Assembly (NCBI GenBank): GCA_028583415.1
Contig: CM053266.1
Span: forward strand, 31,692,271-31,756,270
Length of the DNA: 64,000 bases
Source: Protea cynaroides
Taxonomy: Eukaryota > Streptophyta > Magnoliopsida > Proteales > Proteaceae
Reading direction: 5' to 3'
Both the position numbers and the translations under genes were made by a program. The notes below the pieces were generated by a model, which had not been told where the DNA came from, ran no database searches, and was given only the letters and a program-made list of their open reading frames with translations. Below, piece by piece: positions 9,039 through 19,600 of this stretch (position 1 is the stretch's first letter; each line of letters opens with the position of its first letter).

Positions 9039-10371
9039 ATGCACAAACAATTAATGCAATGAATATTCATAATAACAAAATTTATCACAAAGGTTTACTG
9101 TTGTAGTTATTTAGGTTTAGGGTCTTGTTCCTTACCTGACGCGTGATATTGATTCGATTCTGCGTCAGAGAGTTTACTTACAGCGTCTACAGATCCTACA
9201 TGATCATAACTTTAGGTTAGAATTCATTCCTTAGAGTTTCAGTGTCGGAACCGTGTCCGGCCAAGCAAACCAGGTTCGAAACTCATACCGGCCGCACATA
9301 CCGGTCTCAGTCTAGTGAGGCCGGTATGGTGCAACCGGTATGTATACCGGCTGCACCATACCGGTTGCACATACTGCAACCGGTATGTGCAACCGGTATA
9401 AGTATATATACCGGTTGCACTTACCGATCTCACTCAGATCTCACTGAGTGAAACCTGTATGTGCCTGCGATACATACCGCAAGGCCATACCGCTGGACTC
9501 ATAGTCCATCCGGTATACCCTGCGGTTTGGATCCGAGAGTGAGATCTCGGATCTCCCCTCCTTTCGGCTAACCGATAGGTCTCCATAGGGTTTCCCCTAC
9601 ATTTTCCAAGTCCAAACCCTTTCTTGGCCTTCGAATCTCGGCTATATTGCCGTATGAAGACCTAAATTAGATTCGAATGAGGGAGAACATTGGGTGTCAT
9701 TCTCCTTTTGGATCAACGGAATCTTCGCGGCTTCGATCCGATCTCCTAACAAAATTAACAAAACAGAGCACTACCGCGAATATTGCCGAGCACTTACCGG
9801 CGTTGTCGGTTGGCGGTGTGCTCTTCCTTTCCCGGGCGGGGCTACCTCCTTCCTTGCTCCTTTCTCGGATCTTCTCCGGACGGTGAGAATGTTTGAGAAG
9901 GGAGAAATGGACTGTCTCCTTCTCTATTAATAGAGGGAGACCGCCCAAGGAAGGTTTCTTCTCGGAATGGAAACTTTTCCAAGTTTCCATTCCGAGAAAC
10001 GCACCTTCTGAGTCCGTCTCAAAGGGATACCGGTTGCACGATCGATTGGAGTCCCCCGCCACCGGTATGGTGCAACCGGTATACCATACCGCTGGCACCA
10101 TACCGGTTGCACCATAGTGCCTGCGGTATGGTGAAGCCGGTATGGCATATGGGCATTTTTATGCTCATATCGGATGCACATATCGGTTGCACTATACTGC
10201 AACCGGTATAGTGAGACCGGTATGAGTTTTTAGGCATTTTTTTTACAGTTTTCTTACCTGAACTTTGAGTGGTTCGTCACTCGGCTTCACCCTCCGGTCC
10301 AGTTATAATTGGAACACCTGTCATCACATAAAACCATGGTTTAGACCCGGTTTTAGAACATGGTTCTTACA
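9039..10371 (-). mobile_element. Inner chromovirus, 5' LTR (right, truncated)
   Basis: It matches 4146-5467 of the left LTR nearly collinearly, including the 'ccttacctgacgcgtg' phrase, the ACCGGT arrays (about 9285-9510 and 10025-10230) and the hairpin (9961-9996). About 870 bp equivalent to 3280-4146 is missing at its inner end, together with the PBS. It ends GGTTCTTACA at 10371, followed by TSD TAAGG. Confidence 0.85.
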
Positions 10372-10376
10372 TAAGG

Positions 10377-12297
10377 GGACTTCCTAAACTCAATCCTAGT
10401 CTATTTAAGGACCCCTAAACCTCCTTAAATCTCTTTCATTGATCCTCACAAACCCTAGAGAGGAGAAAGAGATCGAAGAAGGAGAAAGAGCTAAGGAAGG
10501 ATGGAGAGGAGTCGCCGTTGCCGTTGGACGAAGAACACCCTACTTGCGAACCAACAATAAGTGCTTGAACCTTCCTCCAAGTTAAGCGTTATAGAAGGTT
10601 AGTCATGAATGGATCAATACCATGCAAGGCGAGGTATTGATCTAAACTTAGGAATTTGTCGTCAAACCCTAATACAATCGATAAACCCTAGATTCAAATT
10701 ATAGGTTGAGGATCATCGAAACTAGGACTTGAATGGAATATGAAACAACTCTAACTCGTTGCTCAAACCTAGAATATATAGGAGAAACCCTAGAATCAAT
10801 AGGGGGTGACCGATGAAAGGAGAGAACCGAGCTTATGGTCTTGTGGAGGCATACTGGTCGCACCCTATGCGACCGGTACTGCGACCGGTACCTCTCGGAG
10901 ACTGGTCTGTGGGGGACCGGTCGACCATACCGGTCGCACCTTTCCCCACAGTGCCGCGATCGGTGCTTGCGATCGGTACCTGTGACCGGTCTGCACTGTG
11001 AGGAGTGTTTTTTGACCCAGTTGGTTTTTCAACCAACGTAACCCTAAGAAACTAATTCTAATTCAACCCTAACATCATGTAGGACCTTGTGATAGCAAGT
11101 TTGGATTCTGTGACGTGGATCAAGCTAGCAATCAAGCGTCAGGTAAGAGAATCGGACCTAAACCCTAATAACTTAATAACAGTAAAACGTTATTAATAAT
11201 TATGATTCTATGGAATGGTGTTTGTGCATACTCGCATGTCATCTTTACTTTCAGTTATTATATTGTTCATGCATACTCGCTATGCTAGGATGTGACTGTT
11301 AGGCATGTGATTGTTTTCGTTGGTGTGTGGAATGGGAATGGCCTAGGGTCTGGGATCATTCCTCAAACTAGCATCTTTTCGTATCGTTTCTATCTTAGCA
11401 TGCTTGGTGCGGGTAGGGTATCAGGGGGAGGAAGTGGCATTGTGGTCTCCGGCCTGACCACTAGACTTTAGCTCTATCTTTATGCCGTAGGGAGCTGTGT
11501 TGGGATAGGGCCTACTGTAATGACATATAGGATTGGTTTGTTGCGAGCCCAGTTTGCAAGCCCTCTCCAATAGGGGCTTACGTGTTGGTATGGATAGGGC
11601 ATCAGAGAAAGTGTTGGCGGTGTTTGATCCGGACGCTTTAGCTCTATCTCTATTCCATGGTGGGTGCATGTGAGACGATAGTGGTGTTTGATCCATTGGA
11701 CGGATTCACACACTCGTGTATAGAGGTGTGGTGGCCGCCAATCCTTTCTATAGCACATTGTAAACTTAAAACCAGACCATAATGTGAATGTTATTCATGC
11801 ATGTTATTTGTTGCATTGTCTGATTTTCTTACTGAGCTAAGTTGTGAGCTCACCCTTGTGTACACACTATTTTTAGATGTTGATGCAGGTTATACTGTGG
11901 AGAACTATGTGGATGCTCCAGCATATGAAGGTGTTGCTGCTTTAGAAGTGCAAGCAAGAGATGACGAGCATGACGCTTCATGCGAGTGTCCTTTCTGCGT
12001 GTACCTCTAGAATATTGGATTTGTTTATTTTATTTATTTTCAGTTGGATTTACAAATGATGTAAGGATAATTATTTACGTTCTGGTATTTTGAATAATTA
12101 GATATTTTATTTAAATTATCAATAGAGAACTCAGTTCATTTAATTTAAGACTTCCGCTGTACTTTATTATATTTTGATTATGGTTATGTGCAATGGTTTG
12201 TATGAGTGGACACGGTCTTATTGAAATCTTGGTGTGAACCGTTGGTTCAATGACGATTCACTCACACTTCTAGTTCAGTTAGAATTGAGATGTGACA
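10377..12297 (+). mobile_element. Outer solo LTR, 3' part
   Basis: It continues the plus-strand LTR begun at 3023. Its right end reverse-complemented resembles 3280-3780 (same 'cgagcactcgcatga'-type and 'gtgagctcacaacttagctc' phrases), so it is an LTR of the same family in the opposite orientation. It holds a TATTTAAGG TATA-like box near 10402, a GACCGGTCGCACC-type palindrome cluster (10850-10990) and a CGTCAGGTAAG motif shared with the other LTRs. The short ORF at 11801-12010 is LTR sequence, not a gene. Confidence 0.8.
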
Positions 12298-12302
12298 CCA
12301 TC

Positions 12303-12629
12303 ACTGAGATCTTATTTTTATTTTTTTGTTAAAGATATTTTATGTAGTATATTTTTCTATTGTTCTAATATTTTTGTAGATCTTCATAATTCATACATTA
12401 GAATGACTTGCTTACCAAAGTTAGCCAGTTTGTCTAGTATGTGTGCCTAAGTTTACAATGTGAAAATCCACAAAGGATTCTGACACGAGTACCTCCCAAT
12501 AAGTCAACAATCTTAAGTCATTTTTTTATGGATCCAACCCTCTCTTTCAGAAAGTAAAGGGGTCTAAAACAAGGACTTACTCACTAAAGCCACCATTTTT
12601 AGTCTTTTTTTTTTTTTAGAGGTCACTAA
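12303..12629. repeat. Host repeat unit resuming after the retroelement
   Basis: It matches 1135-1490 and 2140-2430 (the 'attttatgtagtatattttt' phrase, then the 'acttgc', 'gtttgtctagta' and 'gtcaacaatcttaagtca' phrases). This is the right half of the unit whose left half ends at 3022. It is itself interrupted by the Tourist-like element. Confidence 0.75.
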
Positions 12630-12825
12630 GGGCCCGTTTGATAAAACTTCTGCTTCTGGATTCTATGGATTCTGGCTCCCAGGGAGCCATTTTGGAGTAG
12701 AAGCGAGTTTGATAAGTCCAGTTAGATTCCAACTCCCACAGAGTGAACCGGATTCAGAATGACTCCAGAATCCAAAATTTTGGAGTCATAAATACTTGCT
12801 CCAAGCTGTTGGATCAACTTTTTAA
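12630..12825. mobile_element. Relic Tourist-like MITE left end
   Basis: It starts GGGCCCGTTTGATAAAACTT directly after TAA (12627-12629), the same terminus as the complete element at 12826, but no matching right end lies before that second start. Best read as a related element whose right part was lost or replaced when the second copy inserted next to it. Confidence 0.6.
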
Positions 12826-13974
12826 GGGCCCGTTTGATAAAACTTCTGCTTTTGGATTCTGGATTCTGGTTCAAATTTGGATTCTACTCCAAGCTACTCT
12901 AGGATTATTTTGGAGTAGAAACTTGTTTGATAACGTAATTCTGAAATGGATTTTAGAGCATCTTTGGATTATAAACATGTTTGATAACACACTATCCCTC
13001 TAATCGAAGTCTAGAAAATAGTAGTAGTGGTGGTGGGCGGTGGTGTTGGTGGTGGTGGTGGAGGCGGCGGTGGTGGTGGTGGTAAAGGTGGCGGCGACGG
13101 TGGTGGTTGTGGTGGTGGTTGTGGTGGTGGTGGTTGTGGTGGTTAGGGTGGTGGTGGCGGTGGTGGTGGTTGTGGTGGTGGTGGTGGTGGTTGTGGTGGT
13201 GGTGGTGGTGGTGGTGGTTGTGGTGGTGGTGGTGGTGGGTGGTGGGGCGTGGTGTTGGTGGTGGTGGTGGAGGCGGCGGTGGTGGTGTTGGTGGTCGGTG
13301 GTGGGTGGTGGGTGGTGGGCGGTGGTGGGGTGGTGGTGGTGGTGGGGAGGCGATGGTGGTGATGTTGGTGGTGGGTGGTGAGGTGGCGGCGGTGGTGAAT
13401 TACCGCCACTACCACCACCACCGCCGCGCCACCCTACCACCACCACCAACACCACCACACCGCCTCCACCACCACCACCGCCCACCACCGCCCACCACCC
13501 ACCACCACCACCACCACACCACCACCACCGCCACCTCTACCACCACCACCAACACCACCACCGCCGCCGCCTCCACCACCACCACCAACACCACCGCCCA
13601 CCACCCACCACCACCACAACCACCACCACCACCACCACCACCACCACCACCACCACCACAACCACTACCACCGCCACCACCACCACCGTCGCCACCACCT
13701 TTACCACCACCACCAACACCACCACCACCGCCGCCTCCACCACCACCACCAACACCACCGCCCACCACCACTACTACGACTGTTTTTCTAGACTTCGATT
13801 GGAGGGATAGTATGTTCAAACATGTTTCTAATCCAAAGATGCTCTAAAATCTATTTCAGAATTGCGTTATCAAACAAGTTTCTACTCCAAAATAATCCTA
13901 GAATAGCTAGGAGTAGAATCCAAATTTGGACCAGAATCCAGAATCCAGAAGCAGAAGTTTTATCAAACGGGCCC
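12826..13974. mobile_element. Tourist/PIF-Harbinger-like foldback element with GGT/ACC arms
   Basis: Terminal inverted repeats GGGCCCGTTTGATAAAACTT...AAGTTTTATCAAACGGGCCC are flanked by TAA (12823-12825 and 13975-13977), the target duplication expected of PIF/Harbinger elements. The inverted repeat extends inward through unique sequence (a 'tctagaaa' and 'tttctaga' pair at about 13010 and 13787) and then through about 380 bp of GGT-rich triplets on the left and about 380 bp of ACC-rich triplets on the right. The turning point is near 13395-13405. It has no transposase. The long W/G/V- or P/H/T-rich ORFs on both strands are translations of the triplet repeat and not genes. Confidence 0.85.
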
Positions 13975-13977
13975 TAA

Positions 13978-14155
13978 GTCACTAAGTCACTAAGTCGACA
14001 ATCTTAAGTCATTTTTTATGGACCCTAGCCCTCTCTTATAGAAAGTAAAGGGGTCTAAAACAAGGACTTACCCACTAAGGTCCCCATTCTTAGGTTTTTT
14101 TTTATGGAGGTCGTCCGATGCCATTATGGTCCTCACTATAGACTTCCTACGGTTA
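13978..14155. repeat. Remainder of host repeat unit
   Basis: It continues the repeat broken at 12629 ('gtcgacaatcttaagtcatt', 'agccctctctta', 'gatgccattatggtcctcac'), and matches 960-1080 and 2270-2440. Sequence from 13981 partly overlaps what is already present at 12500-12600, so a second unit or a local duplication accompanies the MITE. Confidence 0.6.
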
Positions 14156-16520
14156 CAAGGAAGGGGTCCTGGTGGAGCAATTACACACTTACAAATAAAA
14201 AAAAATTTAGGATTGGTTCAACCATGATTTTTTCCTGGTTGACAATCTATTTGTGCCAAGTGGAAGAAAAATCATACAGTTAGACGTGTGGGGAATGATA
14301 TGAATTGGTCATATGCGAAATTTCAGACCCTATAATGGGACTCACCCATGTGTGTTCATGCACCCTTTCGGTAGTCTAGATGTTTTCAGGGCTTTGTTTT
14401 GCTACGTGGCATACTCACTTTTGGACAAAAACTTGACATATGAAGAAGGTTAAGTTTGATATGTATTTTTGGCTAAGAAAACATTCTGAGATGACAAAAA
14501 AAAAATATATTTATTATGAATTATCATTCTTTAATCATGAAATGCCTTCTCTAATGGAGTTCATTTTGGAATGTGCTATTAATTTCTGCATTCTAAGCCT
14601 AGAACCGAAGTGTCTTGCTCTTTAACCATTTTCATTCTATATTAGAAATGCATTCTCCATTCTGAGAATGTATTTTAAAGAATGCATACGAAACTTGGCC
14701 CAAGGCTTCCAACCAGGGATTCTTTTCTAGTTGGGCCAACCAAATAACCTGTTCCCATAAATCTTTGATCAGAACTAAAAACAAGCTATAACCATCACAA
14801 GCTTTAGAAATTCTAGCTTAACATCATCAAGCAAACCAACAGAAGGATACATGCAACTTTGCCTGATGCATGAACTTTATTCTCTTGCCATTAAGGAGGA
14901 GCATATTAGGTCTATGTTGCTCTTCTCTTCGCCGTCTGTACAAGATATATGAGAACTTGTATCCTATCAAGTAGTCTTACTGATAAATATCAGATGGTAT
15001 TTGGACTTATGTCTCACTACTCATGAAGGGCTCCATCTGGCTATTTAAAATGCTATAAAAGACCAATAACAGTTGGAAAGTGAAGTAAAAATACTTCATT
15101 TTCCTTATTTTTCTACATAATTCTAAGAATATGGCTGAAGGTTTTGGTTACTACATAGTAAGTTCATACTTCTTAGTAATGCTATTGTTTTGGTACTAAT
15201 TTTCTTTTCCATCATTGAATAAGTTTTCTAAGGCCAAGCAGTCAAGAGATTACACCTAGTTGTGCCATGTGGAGGTTGACGTAGCAAATCTAATGGCTGG
15301 ATACCTGGAGAACGGTCTAAATGATCATATCAAATTTCAAATTCAAATTCAATCAAATACACTATCTCTATGTGCCCTTACATTTTTCAGCTGTCCATTT
15401 ATTAGCAATTTAGCATGCACCCTCCCACAGTTCTGGATTTTCAAGGCTTTAATTCTTTTCAGTTGGCCAACTCTATTTGCGCTGAAGCTTGACATGTGGG
15501 TGGGGTAGGATCCTGGGTCTCCTCATCCAGAAAATTTGGGTCCCATCCAGGCTGCAACATTGCAATATTTGATCCTCATGAGAGGAGTCTCAGTTCTTAA
15601 AGAAATCAAGAACAGCATCCACCATCCAATGAAGGAGAAAGTATGTAGACAGCTTGGATGAGAGCAGAACACTCCAACTCTACACATATGAGATAGCCTG
15701 CATCAATTATTGTTGGGTGTTAGTTGGAAAGTTTTCATTCTGTTGTTTTAAATTTACTAAGTAGATATGATGCCCTGAGAAAAAAGATAAAAGTGTCACC
15801 AACACTGCTCTTATCTGTAAGAATGTGAATGATTCTGCAGTTGGTTAACCTTAAACCCCACCTGCAAGACCAGGGTTATGTTAGTTACTAATGGTGCACT
15901 AGAGCTGGGATAGGAATGGGACCAGTTAAAGCAGGTCCTGCCCTGCCTCACTCCAGCTCCATGGTTCGGTTATGGTATGACGTTGGTCATGAAGGGTCAA
16001 GTATGGGATTTGAAAAACTCGATGTACCTGCATGGGATACATTGTAAATCTAGAGAGAGCCTTGCATGTTTGGTGGGGGCAGGATAGGTATGGTTTTGCA
16101 ATGCTTTATAAGAGGGTTAGATATGCTATTGGTTGGGTTATACCCGTAGCGAACCCATCCCATTGCCATCCCTACATCAGAAACATCATCTTGAGAAGAA
16201 GATTAAAAAAATATATATGGTTCACTATCTTAGGATAGAGTTGAAAAGTAGATGATTCTGATAGCTTTGTCCTTGAGGCCACTGGTTTCAGCACTCCATG
16301 ATATAATCTGGCTGTAACTTAATAAATCAACATCTCCTGTGTTGAGTGAAAAAGAAGTTAAAGCCTTATGTCTATCAATAGTCACATTCACCAAGAGATG
16401 AGATTAAGCTAATGATATTATACATTGCAAACTACAATAAACCCTAGTATAAAACAGAGAAGTATTCCTCGTCCAAGAGTAAAGAAAGATGCAACAGTAG
16501 AAAACAGATTAAATAAAATA
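14156..16520. other. 3' flank of carB, no gene seen
   Basis: AT-rich sequence with only short chance ORFs. I see no conserved protein motif and no RNA gene. The segment 14630-14700 has several TGCATTCT/AGAATGCAT-like inverted words that may be a decayed MITE, but its ends cannot be fixed. Confidence 0.4.
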
Positions 16521-16521
16521 G

Positions 16522-16527
16522 TTTATT
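16522..16527 (-). terminator. Candidate poly(A) signal of carB
   Basis: AATAAA on the minus strand lies about 100 nt downstream of the carB stop codon, a typical distance for a plant 3' UTR. The role is inferred from position. Confidence 0.45.
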
Positions 16528-16624
16528 CAATTTGTCCAAGATAAGATTGAAAAGGACAAATTTCAGAACCAACAAACAAGTAAAAAGGATGCAAAAATGC
16601 TTACAGAAATAAAAAAAGCATGTC

Positions 16625-19600
16625 TCAAAGAAAGGAAGAAGCAGGCAGCAAGTTGTGCTGATTCTCTGGCCTTGCCTGAACATCAAAAAAGTCCTGGAGA
16701 GCAAGCATCTTGATGGTGCTGTGCTTCATACTCTGTATCGCCTCCACGCTTGCCACCGCTCCGGCTACTGTAGTAATGATTGGAACTTTATACGCAAGCG
16801 CCATTCTCCTCAACTGCAGACCATCAATCTGATCGACTGCATCACCTGAACTCGTGACCACCATCAACTGTATCTGTCCATTTGCAATCATATCACCTGC
16901 ATGTGGCCGTCCCTCGTGCATCTTCAGCACTCGCTCCACAGGGATACCCTCCAATTCAAGCATATGCGCCGTCCCAGAAGTAGAGACAATCCTAAAACCA
17001 AGCCCCAAGAAATCCGTAGCCAGTCTAGCAAGGTGTGCCTTCGTCAAATCATTAAGGCTGAGGAACACAGCGCCAGAGACCGGCAGCCTTTGCCCTGCAG
17101 CGATCTGAGCCTTGGCAAATGCAATCGGAAACAGAAAGTCAATGCCCATGACCTCACCAGTGCTGCGCATCTCTGGGCCAAGCATCACATCACAGCCCTG
17201 GAACTTCTCAAATGGAAGCACAGCTTCCTTTACAGAAACGTGGCCTGGAATCACCTCCTTTGTGAACCCAAGTTCATGGAGTGATTTCCCCGACATTAGG
17301 AGGGAGGCATACTTGGCCAATGGATGCCCAATTGCCTTGGAGACAAATGGAACAGTGCGGGAAGCACGTGGATTGGCCTCAAGTAAAAAAACCTCTCCAG
17401 ACACTGAGATTGCATACTGGCAGTTCATGAGCCCACACACATTCAGCCTTTTTGCAAGTTTAGTCGTCCACAACCTTATTGTGTCCAAGCAAGAAGAGGG
17501 AATTGTCTTTGTAGGAAGTAAACAAGCTGAGTCACCAGAATGGACACCAGCCTGCTCTATGTGCTCCATGATTCCACCAATCACCACGTTCCCATGTGAG
17601 TCAGTGAGCGAGTCAACGTCAATCTCAATAGCATCCAAAAGGTACTTATCAATCAGAACAGGACGCTCAGGATCAACCTCAACAGCATTCTCAAGGTATG
17701 TCAGAAGCTTATCTTCACTATACACAATTTCCATCCCCCGCCCACCCAACACATATGACGGCCTCACAACAACAGGGAAGCCTATTTCTGAGGCTATGAC
17801 AAGAGCACCAGTTTCACTCTTGGCAATCCCACCTTTTGGCTGCTCAATCTCCAGCTCCTTCACAATTGCATTGAACCTCTCTCTGTCCTCAGCTGCATCA
17901 ATGGAATCAGGCGACGTCCCCCATATTTGAACCTGTCCAGCCCCACTGGCAGCCAAGGGCTTGTGCTCATCCAAGTAGTGCTGAATTGGCAGAGCCAGCT
18001 TAAGGGGTGTCTGACCTCCAAACTGCACAATGATACCATCAGGTCGTTCCAAATCAATGATGTTCAGTACATCCTCAATAGTCAGTGGCTCAAAGTAGAG
18101 CCGATCACTCGTGTCATAATCTGTTGATACTGTTTCAGGATTCGAGTTCATCATGATTGTCTCATATCCAGCTTCCTGAAAAGACAATGACAGAATCTTC
18201 ATTAAATTCAACAATGTTAAAACTAGAAAGGTTTCAACATCGAGTAACAACACGTGTATCCACACAGCTAAACTCAACAATGTTGCCTTCTCACATCTAA
18301 ATGGTACCGACTACATGAAACCTGTTTCCTCGTTCAACCATATTCAGATTTATACTTCTTGTCAACCCTAATCCATGCATGTCTACCATTTCTACCAAGT
18401 CATTTTATACCTACACTTGCAGTGTCTTGAAATAATTATAGGGTACTTAATAAAGCATCTACAGTTAAAATTATATACACTTCGTATTTCAGATGGATTA
18501 AGATATCAGATACAGCAGATATTTTGAGAAAATGTAGTCCCTTTGCTACACAGCATCAATGCCATAATCCATAAAAAAATTATCTGAAAGATTGTTATTT
18601 TAAGAGGTAATGCAATAGGCGCATTGTTTTAATGATACATGTCATTAAGTATTTACCATGTATTATAAAGAGAGGATCATATGATAAACGAACCATAAAT
18701 AACCATAAAATTTCTAACAAAAACCAATATCCATAATAACAATAAAAAGAGAAAACCAACCTGGAGAGCGAAGGAAGTATGGCAGCAGCAGTAGTCAAAC
18801 TCGATACCTTGGCCTATCCGGTTTGGTCCTCCACCCAAAATCAACACCTTCTTCCTTTTCGTGGGACTTGATTCACATTCATAATCATAGGATGAATACA
18901 TGTACGGAGTGTTGGCCTCAAACTCAGCGGCACAGGTATCAACCCGCTTATATGCAGGAGTTACCCCTAGTGAAATTCGTTTTAATCGGACTTCTTTTTC
19001 AGTGGATTTAGTAGCAAAAGCAATCTGCTTATCGCTGAAGCCTCTCCTCTTCACTTCGTAAAAGTCATCCTTCATCAGTTGAGACAAGTTTTGGGCCGAA
19101 AGGAATTGCTCCACGTCTACCAGCTCTTTCAGCTGAGTGAGAAACCACTGGTCCACATAGCTCAGCTCATGAATCTCATCAACCTTCATCCCTTTCTTCA
19201 TTGCCACATAGATTGCATGAATGCGGTCTGGGTTTGGGACACGGAGGCTGTACTTCAATTGGTCCCAATCCCAGTCCAGTTCCTTGATCTTTGCACAACC
19301 CCAGCCCGAGTAGCCCAACTCCAGTGATCTAACTGCTTTCTGAAAGGATTCTTGGAATGTACGTCCCAATGCCATGGCTTCACCAACCGACTTCATTTGG
19401 GTTGTCAATATTGGCTGAGAGCCTGGGAACTTCTCAAATGCAAACCGAGGTATCTACACATTCCCATAAAAATAAGAATTAAAACAGAAAAAGTCGACTT
19501 GGTAGGATAATATGCCAAATATAAAGTACAAACAAGGCAAAAGAAATCACAGGATAGATCTATTTTGTTAGCACACTGAATAAATACCATCAAGGTTGGG

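Larger units (their letters stand above)
3018..12302. mobile_element. Nested LTR retroelement complex (solo LTR split by a chromovirus)
   Basis: The host repeat reads 'gatccca' at the left and resumes with 'ccatcactgag' at the right, matching the uninterrupted copy near 2135. The 5-bp flanks are CCAAC (3018-3022) and CCATC (12298-12302), one mismatch. Inside, sequence starting TGTAAGATCC at 3023 and ending TGTGACA at 12297 forms one plus-strand LTR interrupted by a second element, 3280-10371, flanked by exact TAAGG copies (3275-3279 and 10372-10376). Removing the inner element leaves an LTR of about 2.18 kb, the same length as the inner element's left LTR (2188 bp) and similar at both ends, so the two belong to one family. 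Boundaries were read by eye. Confidence 0.85.

Noticed and set aside
13000..13847. Several long ORFs (up to 246 codons) on both strands rich in W, G, V, P, H or T
   Set aside because: They are translations of GGT/ACC triplet repeats in the arms of the foldback element; every frame of such a repeat stays open. No start context, no conserved domain.
17112..17930. 272-codon plus-strand ORF opposite carB exon 3 (and similar at 25530-25859, 25992-26402)
   Set aside because: Antisense shadow of conserved carB coding sequence; no recognisable domain, and the minus-strand frame is strongly conserved.
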